Shown: positions 1 through 7,754 of the stretch, piece by piece
Layout: every line of letters starts with the position of its first letter
How positions within the stretch are numbered: position 1 is the first letter of the stretch
Assembly (NCBI GenBank): GCA_011526275.1
Contig: WTJP01000171.1
Span: 5,930-23,405 of the forward strand
Direction of reading: 5' to 3'
DNA length: 17,476 nt
From: Candidatus Arcticimaribacter sp.
Lineage (GTDB): Bacteria; Bacteroidota; Bacteroidia; Flavobacteriales; Flavobacteriaceae
The notes under the pieces: model-generated
Told to the model about the DNA's origin: nothing
The model's input: the letters and a program-made list of their open reading frames with translations, nothing else
Databases searched by the model: none
Made by a program: the position numbers and the translations under genes

Positions 1-462
1 TATATTTTAACCTCTAACCGCAGTGCCTCGGCCAGTGAATTGTTGATTAACGGATTGAGTCCGCACATCGAGGTAATTCAAGTAGGAACAGCCACTTACG
101 GAAAGAATGTAGGCTCGATTACCCTGTATGACTACATCGACAACGAAAACGATATCCGCAATCCCAACCACACCTATGCAATGCAACCCATTGTATTGCG
201 CATAGCGAATAGCGAAGGTTTTGCCGACTATACCAACGGACTTACTCCAGATATCGACCTGAGAGAAAGTGCTTCTACCTTTGGTGTCCTTGGCGACCCA
301 AGCGAGCCCTTGTTGGCTGCTGCTTTAAGCCATATAAGTGGTGGGTCGGGGAAAATAGCTCAGCCCTATTCTCCTTTTATTCCGATAAAGGATAAAATGG
401 AAGAAGGCCAACAAAGAATGTTTGTTGACCTTCCAAAAGGGTTTAAGTTTAGTATTGACTAA
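1..462 (+). CDS. S41 family (C-terminal processing type) serine peptidase, 3' part only
   Basis: The reading frame is open from base 1, so this is the C-terminal 153 residues of a gene that begins outside the window. The fragment opens with the S41 catalytic segment RSASASE. By family pattern the nucleophile is Ser10 of the fragment, and the general-base lysine is Lys35 in TYGKN. The 25-residue spacing matches the Ser430/Lys455 pair of E. coli Tsp. The remainder (YTNGLTPDIDL, then GDPSEPLL) resembles the tail of Bacteroidota S41 peptidases, which are usually exported lipoproteins cleaving proteins near the C-terminus in the periplasm. The N-terminus, any lipobox and any PDZ domain cannot be seen. 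The stop codon overlaps the stop of the convergent receptor gene by four bases. Confidence 0.9.
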   Translation, partial: YILTSNRSASASELLINGLSPHIEVIQVGTATYGKNVGSITLYDYIDNENDIRNPNHTYAMQPIVLRIANSEGFADYTNGLTPDIDLRESASTFGVLGDPSEPLLAAALSHISGGSGKIAQPYSPFIPIKDKMEEGQQRMFVDLPKGFKFSID

Positions 463-2303
463 AAGTTGTAGTTCAAACCAAGGCGAAAGTTTCTTCCCTT
501 GGTGGTGAAATTAGCGATCTCAACATATTCAGCATCGAAGAGGTTACTCACCCAAAACCTTGCGGTTAAATTCCCTTCACCAAAGGTTTTCGCATAACTT
601 AAATCAACAATATTATAGGCATCAAGGAGAGAAGTATCAACGGCTTGACGCTCTCCTCGGTGAGTGAAAACAGCGTTTAAACCTTCACTTGCAGACAAAG
701 GAATTCCCAGTTGAGCGTTTAAACTGTGTTTTGGCAAACGAAGTAAATCCCCTTCTTTCAACTCGGTAAAAGTGTAGTTGAGGCGTAAATCAACCACATC
801 ATAGACTTGATTAGCATAGCTGAACTCCACTCCTTGAAAGACCACGTCAGAGGGAGCGTTAGCATAGGCATAGGTTGTAAAATCATATACGATTTTAGGG
901 TCCTCTTTACGTTGAAAATAAACCAAAGAAGCATTGGCATCGTCGAGTTCAAACACCGCACCCAATTCGATAGATTGTGTTTCCTCTGGCGCCAAATCGG
1001 CATTGCCTGAATAGGTATCATACAACTGAAATAAGCTAGGCGCGATAAAAGCCGTGCTTATGCTTCCTAAAAGTTTTACTTGCGCTTGTTTTAGGGGTAA
1101 AGTATAGGAAGGGTTTAGGCTGTAGGTGAAATGACTTCCATAGGTTTGATGATTGCTTAAACGCGCTCCTGTGTTCAGATTGAAACCTCCCTCGGTTACA
1201 TAGACCACATTGGCAAAAAGGTCGTTTTGACGGGTGGCCGTTGCGCCTTCATAGCTTCCTTCTTGGAAGAGGAAACCCTGAATACTGTACAAGCGATCGG
1301 AGAATTTTAAACGGTTTACCACTTCTAACGAGCTATTTTTTGCCGAGTAATTGGTGGGGAAATTATCGCGGTAATCTCTTTCGGTATTTTGCAGGCCTGC
1401 ATTTAAAGCAACTTCGCCCTTCGCATAGGCAAAGGAACTATTGAAAGAAAAACTTTCCAGATCACTGGTGCCTGAAAATTCAGCATCTTCTACGGGGAAG
1501 ACATTGTCGTAATCGTTCTCAATTTTAGCCTTACTAGCCAACACAGTCCAAGAGAATTTCTCTCCCTTATTCCCCAATTGGGCGTTAATGTTATAACGGA
1601 AAAATGGATCAACTTCAGTCCCGTTCGCCACCGCACTCATTCCGTTGGTACGCAAACTAGACAGTCCTACTTTGTATTGCAGTTTTTCGGAAGCAGCAGC
1701 ATAATTGATGTTGTTCGACAAATAGGTGAAGGCATCATACTTGGCATTTTGAGCGACTTCTGTTCCCGTGTATAAGCCGAGGTTCAATTGACTTTTCCCC
1801 ACTATCTTCTTGGTCGTGATATTAATCACAGCAGCTGCGGCAGCGCTTCCATAAAGCGTACTTGCCCCTCCTTTTAAAATCTCAATCGAATCAATTTGAT
1901 CGAGACTTAAGAAGTTTAAATCAAAATCATTGTCAATTCTAGAGGGATCAGCTACCCGAACCCCATCGACCAAAATCAAAACTTGGTAGTTGTTGCTTCC
2001 ACGAATAGCCATCCGCAGGTTTTGCCCCGTAATGGAGCGATTCCCCAAAACGGATATTCCCGCTTGGGTGTCGAGTAATTCGGCAAGATTTCTCCCGTTG
2101 AATCGCTCAATCTGCTTTTGATCAATGCGCACAATGGTTTTCCCCGACTGGGAACGTTTTAAAGGAAGACGACTGTCAAGTACGACCACCTCATCTAAAT
2201 ACTTGGTGGCTAGACTTAAACTGTCTTGGGTTACGGTTTCCTGTGCATAGAGCTTGCCTATACACAAGGCGGAGAGCACCATTGCATTTCTCAATGGATT
2301 CAT
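459..2303 (-). CDS. btuB: TonB-dependent outer-membrane receptor, BtuB-like (cobalamin uptake)
   Basis: A 614-residue outer-membrane receptor, the same size as E. coli BtuB. Residues 1-20 form a signal peptide, with likely cleavage after LYA before QETVTQ. A plug domain covers about residues 45-165, with family sequences such as RNLAELLDTQAGISV, ILVDGVRVADP and the end-of-plug segment EILKGGASTLYGSAAAAAVI. A 22-strand-type barrel follows and ends in a terminal Phe (LGLNYNF), as outer-membrane proteins do. Such receptors import their ligand using TonB/ExbBD energy. Cobalamin (or a related corrinoid) as ligand is inferred from the cobalamin riboswitch in the leader, not from binding residues. 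The ATG at 2303 is chosen because it gives the signal peptide; another ATG at 2310 is out of frame. There is no strong Shine-Dalgarno sequence. No btuFCD genes are nearby. Confidence 0.92.
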   Translation of the reverse strand: MNPLRNAMVLSALCIGKLYAQETVTQDSLSLATKYLDEVVVLDSRLPLKRSQSGKTIVRIDQKQIERFNGRNLAELLDTQAGISVLGNRSITGQNLRMAIRGSNNYQVLILVDGVRVADPSRIDNDFDLNFLSLDQIDSIEILKGGASTLYGSAAAAAVINITTKKIVGKSQLNLGLYTGTEVAQNAKYDAFTYLSNNINYAAASEKLQYKVGLSSLRTNGMSAVANGTEVDPFFRYNINAQLGNKGEKFSWTVLASKAKIENDYDNVFPVEDAEFSGTSDLESFSFNSSFAYAKGEVALNAGLQNTERDYRDNFPTNYSAKNSSLEVVNRLKFSDRLYSIQGFLFQEGSYEGATATRQNDLFANVVYVTEGGFNLNTGARLSNHQTYGSHFTYSLNPSYTLPLKQAQVKLLGSISTAFIAPSLFQLYDTYSGNADLAPEETQSIELGAVFELDDANASLVYFQRKEDPKIVYDFTTYAYANAPSDVVFQGVEFSYANQVYDVVDLRLNYTFTELKEGDLLRLPKHSLNAQLGIPLSASEGLNAVFTHRGERQAVDTSLLDAYNIVDLSYAKTFGEGNLTARFWVSNLFDAEYVEIANFTTKGRNFRLGLNYNF

Positions 2304-2380
2304 AGTTCATGTTTTAAAAATGGGATACAACATCCTTAGCCATTTCCTTCTTTATCCCCGAAGATTGAAATCACTATGAA

Positions 2381-2543
2381 TAGGCAGGTCTCCTGGCTTG
2401 CGTTCTTCTAAGGCCTTCCCGAATGAATTCAGTGGCATAAGGTTTTAGAAAACATCCCCCAAAGGCGGACTAAGCTTACAGTTGCGGGTACAGCATTGGT
2501 TTTTCACCAATTTCCCTTTTCATTTTCGAAAAGAAAAACCCAT
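2381..2543 (-). promoter_or_regulatory. Cobalamin riboswitch in the btuB leader
   Basis: Read on the minus strand, this leader has the conserved blocks of the adenosylcobalamin-type riboswitch in order: an AAAGGGAA-type segment near 2515-2525, GGTGAAAAACC near 2497-2508, GCTGTACCCGCAACTGT (2494-2478), the B12-box core GCCACTG (2436-2430), GGGAAGGCC (2420-2412) and AAGCCAGGAGACCTGCC (2399-2383). The P1 boundaries are approximate. High cobalamin is expected to repress btuB. No U-tract terminator is visible between the aptamer and the start codon, so control is probably at translation. About 77 bases separate the aptamer from the ATG. Confidence 0.95.
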
Positions 2544-2551
2544 TCACAAAA

Positions 2552-2559
2552 CAAAATTA
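2552..2559 (-). promoter_or_regulatory. Probable -7 element of the btuB riboswitch promoter
   Basis: TAATTTTG on the minus strand is a perfect match to the Bacteroidota -7 consensus TAnnTTTG. It lies between the stop codon of the DUF6580 gene and the riboswitch and would start transcription near 2546, just ahead of the aptamer. No good TTG is present 19 bases upstream, so the -33 element is weak or absent. The upstream part of this promoter would overlap the end of the DUF6580 coding sequence. Confidence 0.55.
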
Positions 2560-2575
2560 CGAAATCGTCAACGAC

Positions 2576-3067
2576 TTATGCCGTTTGCAAGTAGGTCTTT
2601 TTAACGGTAGAAAACGTGTAAAAAAGAACAAGCGTGTAAAACAGGTCTCCTGCTAGGGTATTTCCAAAGAAGGGAATCGCTAAAGTAAAACAGCTCATCA
2701 ATCCTTCAAGCGTCAAAGGATAGTGCAACAACCAAACCCCAAGATTAGATACTACAAAAAAGAGTGTAGACCCTGCAAGGATGGAAGGAAAATGCAGCTT
2801 TTTTCGGCGCATACCCATAAGGGAAATAAGGGCAAAAGCCCCATAAACAAAGAGATTAATCCAACTCAGACCCAAAACCAAATCGGTAATGAAAAGGCAA
2901 AATAAAGGAAGAAGAAAGGCAAACCATTTTTGTTGAAAACGGGCTGCAGCAAAAAGGGCGATCCCTGTTATGGGCGCAAAATTGGGAGGATGTGGTAGCA
3001 AACGCGAAGCCACAGCCAAACCAATTAAACTAATCACCAGCATTGTTTCTCTCTTCAAATTCTTCAT
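2576..3067 (-). CDS. DUF6580-family small membrane protein, putative transporter
   Basis: A 163-residue hydrophobic protein with about five membrane segments. The N-terminal segment VASRLLPHPPNFAPITGIALF has the His-Pro-Pro-Asn-Phe signature I associate with the DUF6580 putative transport family of Bacteroidota, which resembles substrate-binding subunits of ECF transporters; that fold link is from memory. The frame is open up to a TTG ten codons earlier, but the ATG at 3067 (MKNLKRE) is preferred because it gives a positively charged start before the first membrane segment. It lies 32 bases after carB on the same strand and could be co-transcribed with it. It ends about 30 bases before the cobalamin riboswitch of btuB, which suggests, but does not prove, a role in corrinoid or precursor uptake. 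No ATPase partner is nearby. Confidence 0.75.
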   Translation of the reverse strand: MKNLKRETMLVISLIGLAVASRLLPHPPNFAPITGIALFAAARFQQKWFAFLLPLFCLFITDLVLGLSWINLFVYGAFALISLMGMRRKKLHFPSILAGSTLFFVVSNLGVWLLHYPLTLEGLMSCFTLAIPFFGNTLAGDLFYTLVLFYTFSTVKKTYLQTA

Positions 3068-3099
3068 TGGATTAATTCTTTGTGTAAAGTTAACCAATT

Positions 3100-5952
3100 T
3101 TATTTAGTCAAATACATCTTACGACGTGCGTAAAGATTGTAGAACTCGTCGTCTTTCAAGGAGTCCACAAACAAAATACTCTCCCCAGTACTCTTCATTT
3201 CTGGTCCAAGTTGCTTGTTCACATTAGGGAACTTATTGAACGAGAAGACCGGTTGTTTGATGGCGTAGCCTTCCAATTGCGGATTGAAATCAAAGTCGGT
3301 GACCTTATTTTCTCCCAGCATTACCTTGGTGGCGTAGTTCACATAAGGCTCTTTGTAGGCCTTGGCAATGAAAGGTACTGTTCGCGAAGCGCGTGGGTTG
3401 GCTTCAATGATATAAACCTTATCGTCTTTTACCGCAAACTGAATGTTGATGAGTCCTACCGTATTGAGTGCCTTAGCAATCTTGTGGGTATGGTCTTTAA
3501 TTTGTTGTAATACATACTCACCCAAGTTGAAAACAGGAAGAGTAGCGTTAGAGTCACCCGAGTGGATTCCACAGGGCTCAATGTGCTCCATGATTCCAAT
3601 GATATACACATTTTCCCCATCGCAAATGGCATCAGCTTCTGCCTCAATCGCACCATCGAGATAGTGGTCTAACAACAATTTGTTGTTTGGAATCTTACGC
3701 AATAAGTCTACTACATGTTGCTCCAAATCTTCCTTGTTGATTACAATTTTCATTCCTTGTCCACCTAGAACGTATGACGGACGAACGAGAATTGGGAAAT
3801 TGAGTTGATCGGCCAAAGCGAGGGCTTGATCGGCATTTTCTGCCACGCCAAACTCTGGGTAAGGAATATCATTCTCCTTCAATAAAGTAGAAAAACTTCC
3901 GCGGTCTTCTGCTAAATCGAGGGACTGGAAGCTGGTTCCAATAATCTTAATGCCATAACGATCGAGCTTCTCGGCTAATTTTAAAGCGGTTTGACCACCC
4001 AACTGAACAATTACTCCTTCTGGTTTCTCGTGTTGGATAATGTCGTAGATATGCTCCCAAAAGACAGGCTCGAAGTAAAGCTTATCGGCTGTATCAAAGT
4101 CGGTTGAAACCGTTTCTGGGTTACAGTTAATCATGATGGTTTCGTAGCCACATTCTGCGGCTGCTAAAACTCCGTGCACACAGCAGTAGTCAAATTCAAT
4201 TCCTTGACCAATACGGTTAGGTCCAGAACCTAATACAATGATTTTTTTCTTGTCGGTAACCACACTTTCGTTGTCGCTGTAAGGCGCACCGTCGGCTAAC
4301 TGCATTTGCTCCTCAAAAGTGGAATAGTAGTAGGGTGTTTTTGCTTCAAATTCTGCAGCACAAGTATCTACTAACTTATACACCCGCTGGATTCCTAACT
4401 CCTCGCGCTTGTTGTACACTTGGCTCTCAAGACAGTCGAGCATATGCGCGATTTGACGGTCGGCAAAACCTTTTTGCTTGGCTTCAAGCAATAAAGCTTT
4501 GTCTAATGTATCGATTTTGTATTCCCCTATCTCTTTTTCAAGAATATAGAGTTCTTCAATTTGGCGTAAGAACCAGAGGTCTATTTTGGTGATTTCGTGG
4601 ATACGACTTAATGGTATTCCCATTTGAATAGCATCGTAAAGTACAAACACACGGTCCCAGCTCGCGAAAGTGAGTTTTTGAATAATGGTCTCGTAATCGG
4701 TATAGCTTTTCCCGTCGGCACCTAATCCGTTACGTTTAATTTCAAGGGATTGCGTGGCTTTGTGCAAAGCTTCTTGGAAAGAGCGACCAATTCCCATGAC
4801 CTCTCCTACCGATTTCATTTGTAAACCGAGCACGCGATCGGAACCTTCGAATTTGTCGAAATTCCAGCGTGGAATTTTTACGATAACATAATCTACCGTA
4901 GGCTCAAACAAAGCCGAAGTCGATTGTGTAATTTGGTTGTCGAGTTCATCAAGTGTATACCCGATGGCTAACTTAGCGGCAATCTTTGCAATCGGGTAAC
5001 CCGAGGCTTTCGATGCCAAGGCAGATGAACGCGAAACACGTGGATTAATTTCAATAGAAATAATATCTTCTTTCTCGTCTGGACTCACAGCAAACTGCAC
5101 ATTACAACCTCCTGCAAAGTCTCCAATACTGCGCATCATCTTGATGGCCATGTCACGCATGCGCTGGTAGGTCGCATCCGACAAGGTCATGGCAGGAGCT
5201 ACTGTAATCGAATCTCCCGTATGGATTCCCATGGGATCCATGTTTTCAATGGTACAGATAATAACGACGTTATCGTTTTTATCCCGCAATAATTCTAACT
5301 CGTATTCTTTCCAACCCAACAAGGCTTTATCAATTAAGACCTCATGAATAGGAGATGCTTCTAAACCGCGGGTAAGTAATTCGTCGAAGTCTTCTGCTTT
5401 GTGCACAAAAGATGCCCCTGTTCCTCCTAAGGTAAAGGAAGGACGGATCACCAATGGGAATCCGAATTTCTGGGCAATCTCTTTCCCTTTTAAGAAAGAA
5501 GTCGCTGTGTCGGCTGGTGCAACAGGAATATCAAGGGTTTGCATCAACTCTTTAAACTGTTGACGGTCTTCCGTGATATTAATCGCATCGATATCAACCC
5601 CAATAATTTCAACATTGAAATCTTCCCAAACTCCTTTCTCATCAGCTTCGATACACAAGTTCAAAGCTGTTTGACCTCCCATGGTGGGTAAAACCGCATC
5701 GATATCATCGTGTTCTTTGAGGATTTCAATGAGCGATTTAGTCGTCAATGGTTTCAGGTAAATATGATCGGCCATAGAGGGGTCGGTCATAATCGTGGCA
5801 GGATTGGAATTGATCAAGACAGTTTCAATGCCATCTTCACGAAGAGAACGAAGGGCTTGAGAACCGGAATAATCAAATTCACAGGCCTGACCAATAATGA
5901 TAGGACCTGAACCAATAATGAGGATTTTGTTGAGATTTTCTTTCTTCGGCAT
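3100..5952 (-). CDS. carB: Carbamoyl-phosphate synthase large subunit lacking the regulatory domain
   Basis: A 950-residue cytoplasmic synthetase that makes carbamoyl phosphate from bicarbonate, two ATP and ammonia supplied by CarA, feeding pyrimidine and arginine synthesis. Two homologous ATP-grasp halves are clear. The first begins ILIIGSGPIIIGQACEFDYSG and contains EINPRVSRSSALASKASGYP; the second begins near residue 570 with IIVLGSGPNRIGQGIEFDY and contains EANPRASRTVPFIAKA. The E. coli protein has 1073 residues. This one stops at RRKMYLTK, about where the C-terminal MGS-like domain begins, the domain that binds UMP and ornithine. The short form is, from memory, usual in Flavobacteriia rather than a truncation. 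carA is not in the window. The gene starts just after the rpmH terminator, and no perfect promoter motif was found for it. Confidence 0.97.
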   Translation of the reverse strand: MPKKENLNKILIIGSGPIIIGQACEFDYSGSQALRSLREDGIETVLINSNPATIMTDPSMADHIYLKPLTTKSLIEILKEHDDIDAVLPTMGGQTALNLCIEADEKGVWEDFNVEIIGVDIDAINITEDRQQFKELMQTLDIPVAPADTATSFLKGKEIAQKFGFPLVIRPSFTLGGTGASFVHKAEDFDELLTRGLEASPIHEVLIDKALLGWKEYELELLRDKNDNVVIICTIENMDPMGIHTGDSITVAPAMTLSDATYQRMRDMAIKMMRSIGDFAGGCNVQFAVSPDEKEDIISIEINPRVSRSSALASKASGYPIAKIAAKLAIGYTLDELDNQITQSTSALFEPTVDYVIVKIPRWNFDKFEGSDRVLGLQMKSVGEVMGIGRSFQEALHKATQSLEIKRNGLGADGKSYTDYETIIQKLTFASWDRVFVLYDAIQMGIPLSRIHEITKIDLWFLRQIEELYILEKEIGEYKIDTLDKALLLEAKQKGFADRQIAHMLDCLESQVYNKREELGIQRVYKLVDTCAAEFEAKTPYYYSTFEEQMQLADGAPYSDNESVVTDKKKIIVLGSGPNRIGQGIEFDYCCVHGVLAAAECGYETIMINCNPETVSTDFDTADKLYFEPVFWEHIYDIIQHEKPEGVIVQLGGQTALKLAEKLDRYGIKIIGTSFQSLDLAEDRGSFSTLLKENDIPYPEFGVAENADQALALADQLNFPILVRPSYVLGGQGMKIVINKEDLEQHVVDLLRKIPNNKLLLDHYLDGAIEAEADAICDGENVYIIGIMEHIEPCGIHSGDSNATLPVFNLGEYVLQQIKDHTHKIAKALNTVGLINIQFAVKDDKVYIIEANPRASRTVPFIAKAYKEPYVNYATKVMLGENKVTDFDFNPQLEGYAIKQPVFSFNKFPNVNKQLGPEMKSTGESILFVDSLKDDEFYNLYARRKMYLTK

Positions 5953-5979
5953 AATCTAGAATAGTGTCAAAATAAATAT

Positions 5980-6012
5980 AAAAAAAAAGTGTTACTTACA
6001 AATAAGTAACAC
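5980..6012 (-). terminator. Intrinsic terminator of rpmH
   Basis: On the minus strand a perfect 10-base-pair stem, GTGTTACTTA pairing with TAAGTAACAC around a 4-base loop (5999-6002), is followed by nine U residues. It begins 23 bases after the rpmH stop codon and separates rpmH from carB. Confidence 0.93.
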
Positions 6013-6035
6013 TCTAATATGATGATTATCAATCA

Positions 6036-6194
6036 TTATTTCTTGTGTCTTGGTTCCGAGGAAACTGAAATTTTCTTTCTTCCTTTAGCTCTTCGGCTCG
6101 CCAATACTTTACGTCCGTTGGCAGAGGCCATACGCTCTCTGAAACCGTGTTTGTTTCTTCTTTTTCTCTTCGAGGGTTGGAATGTTCTTTTCAT
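6036..6194 (-). CDS. rpmH: 50S ribosomal protein L34
   Basis: A 52-residue, very basic protein beginning MKRTFQPSKRKRRNKHGFRE and continuing with RMASANGRKVLASRRAKGR, the textbook L34 sequence. L34 is a small protein of the large ribosomal subunit bound to 23S rRNA. The C-terminal extension ISVSSEPRHKK goes a few residues beyond the 46-residue E. coli protein, as is common in Bacteroidota. The gene is monocistronic, with a consensus promoter about 50 bases upstream and a strong terminator 23 bases downstream. It is not next to rnpA or dnaA as it is in many other bacteria. Confidence 0.97.
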   Translation of the reverse strand: MKRTFQPSKRKRRNKHGFRERMASANGRKVLASRRAKGRKKISVSSEPRHKK

Positions 6195-6244
6195 GTTTAC
6201 TTGGAATGAATAAAAGCAAAAATTCCTGCTTTTTTTATCGAGGG

Positions 6245-6274
6245 CAAATATACGATAAGTTTTATTTTAGACAA
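6245..6274 (-). promoter_or_regulatory. Consensus Bacteroidota promoter of rpmH
   Basis: On the minus strand TTG (6274-6272) and TATATTTG (6252-6245) are separated by exactly 19 bases, matching the Bacteroidota -33/-7 housekeeping consensus TTG-N19-TAnnTTTG. Transcription should start near 6238, giving a leader of about 44 bases. This is the best promoter in the window. Confidence 0.8.
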
Positions 6275-6330
6275 GGAGAATTAAAAAATTGTTCCGATAG
6301 TTTTTCTTAATTTAGCCACAAAAATAATCC

Positions 6331-6846
6331 ATGTTTCCTAAGGTCATAAAACTCATTCTTGCCGCAGCTACAATCGCCTATGCTATTTACCAGTTTATCG
6401 AGAGCTATATCGGTAACGGGATCTTCCTATTACTCATCGCAGGGATGTTTATTTTACTCTATTTTAAAAATGAAATTATCTTTTTGGCCTTTTTGCGTTT
6501 GCGCAAACAAGACTTCGAGGGAACCCAGCACTGGCTAAACCGTATTAGTAATCCACAAGCTAACCTAGTTACCAAACAACAGGGGTATTATCATTACTTA
6601 CATGGAGTAATCGAATCGCAAACCAACTTAACCAAAGCAGAAAAATCATTTAGAAAAGCGCTTTCTTTTGGTTTATCCATGAGTGCCGATGAGGCCATGG
6701 CCAAATTAAGCCTCGCGGGAATCTTAATGCAGAAGAGAAGAAAGCGAGAAGCTACTACACTTTTAAACGAAGCCAAGAAGGCAGATAAACACAATATGTT
6801 GGGGCAACAAATTAAAATGATGCAACAACAAATGAAGAAAATCTAA
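6331..6846 (+). CDS. Small membrane protein with TPR-like cytoplasmic helices
   Basis: A 171-residue protein that I do not recognise by name. Two hydrophobic segments, about residues 5-22 and 30-56, are followed by a helical region (about 86-155) with TPR-like spacing: YYHYLHGVIESQ, then AEKSFRKALSFG, then AMAKLSLAGILMQKRRKREA. The end is rich in Gln, Met and Lys. A scaffold or assembly role is possible but unproven. The ATG at 6331 follows a short AT-rich leader with an imperfect -7 box (TAATTTAG, 6308-6315), divergent from rpmH. Its stop codon overlaps the stop of the convergent transglycosylase gene by four bases. Confidence 0.8.
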   Translation: MFPKVIKLILAAATIAYAIYQFIESYIGNGIFLLLIAGMFILLYFKNEIIFLAFLRLRKQDFEGTQHWLNRISNPQANLVTKQQGYYHYLHGVIESQTNLTKAEKSFRKALSFGLSMSADEAMAKLSLAGILMQKRRKREATTLLNEAKKADKHNMLGQQIKMMQQQMKKI

Positions 6847-7754
6847 GGCCCCTCCTCTACCGGTAGGGCAATGTGATAAAGTTTTCTCGACTTGTTGTTT
6901 AAATGATTCTGCAACAACCATGGGTTATACAATTTCATGGTTTTGTAATTCACGCCCATTTGCTTTGAAAAGCGTGCAATGTTTCCAATCGCTGTATCCA
7001 CTTCCACCGTTCTGTATTGCAATGGCGTGTACATTTGCGCCTCATCGATAAAAAATCCATAACGATCGGGAGATTCGACAATGGCTTTCACCGCCAAAAT
7101 TCGAAACATATAACGCTTGGTTTCAGTACCCAACAACAAATCGTAATAATTATCGACCTGCTGTTTGCTTAACAAGCGTTGTATCCCAGCCATTCCTCTG
7201 TTGTAGGAGGCAGCCGCCAAGGTCCATGAACCCAAACGTTCTTTTGCTTTTTTAAGGTAGGTGCAGGCAGTTCTTGTGGCCAGCTCTACATGATAACGCT
7301 CATCTACATTGCTGTTGACCTCTAAACCCAACTCCCGACCCGTTGCACGCATAATTTGCCAAAAGCCCTTTGCGCCTGCAGAAGAGGTGACATTCTCTAA
7401 ACCACTTTCAATTAAAGCCAAATATTTAAAATCATCGGGCACCCCCTCCTCTTTTAATATTTTTTCAATTTGTGGGAAAAACTTGTGTGCGCGTTTGATC
7501 ATTAAAATGGTATTGGACTGCCAATAGGTGTTCACCAAAAGCTCTTTGTCCATACGTTCGCGTAGATCGGCTTCCTCTAGTTGCATGCGCTCCCCGGCAA
7601 AAATCACTTCATCGGGAACATGCAGCGCGTGTATTTTATAGTCCGATGGCTCTCCATAATGAATAAAGGCGGAGGGGTTCAACCCGCCAAAAGCGAATAA
7701 AAAAATCGCCAATGCGGCAAAGACATAAAATAGTTTTGTAGATAGCTTTCTCAT
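6843..7754 (-). CDS. Membrane-anchored lytic murein transglycosylase, MltD-like (GH23)
   Basis: A 303-residue enzyme predicted to cleave peptidoglycan between MurNAc and GlcNAc with formation of 1,6-anhydro-MurNAc. Residues 7-25 are a signal peptide or anchor facing the periplasm. The SLT (GH23) domain covers about residues 88-225. Catalytic Glu116 lies in ALIESGLE, followed by the family segments SSAGAKGFWQIM and AAASYNRGMAG. Residues about 250-298 (VDTAIGNIARFSKQMGV, then YNPWL) resemble a single LysM module, which would bind glycan. The start codon overlaps the stop of the hydrolase gene as ATGA, so the two genes are translationally coupled. The stop shares bases with the stop of the convergent gene. 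Confidence 0.92.
   Translation of the reverse strand: MRKLSTKLFYVFAALAIFLFAFGGLNPSAFIHYGEPSDYKIHALHVPDEVIFAGERMQLEEADLRERMDKELLVNTYWQSNTILMIKRAHKFFPQIEKILKEEGVPDDFKYLALIESGLENVTSSAGAKGFWQIMRATGRELGLEVNSNVDERYHVELATRTACTYLKKAKERLGSWTLAAASYNRGMAGIQRLLSKQQVDNYYDLLLGTETKRYMFRILAVKAIVESPDRYGFFIDEAQMYTPLQYRTVEVDTAIGNIARFSKQMGVNYKTMKLYNPWLLQNHLNNKSRKLYHIALPVEEGP

Noticed and set aside
758..1021. An 87-codon open frame on the minus strand inside the receptor gene
   Set aside because: It is an alternative frame of the same strand as btuB, with low-complexity Met/Pro-rich translation and no recognisable domain.
3068..3097. TTG start ten codons upstream for the DUF6580 protein
   Set aside because: The ATG at 3067 gives a typical basic start before the first membrane segment; the extra residues run almost to the carB stop and look like leader.
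3211..3510. A 99-codon plus-strand open frame opposite carB
   Set aside because: It is antisense to a well-conserved part of carB, with no domain, start signal or promoter; the same holds for the frames at 3443-3664, 4335-4592 and 5710-5910.
6019..6213. A 64-codon plus-strand open frame
   Set aside because: It is the complement of rpmH, whose L34 product is certain.
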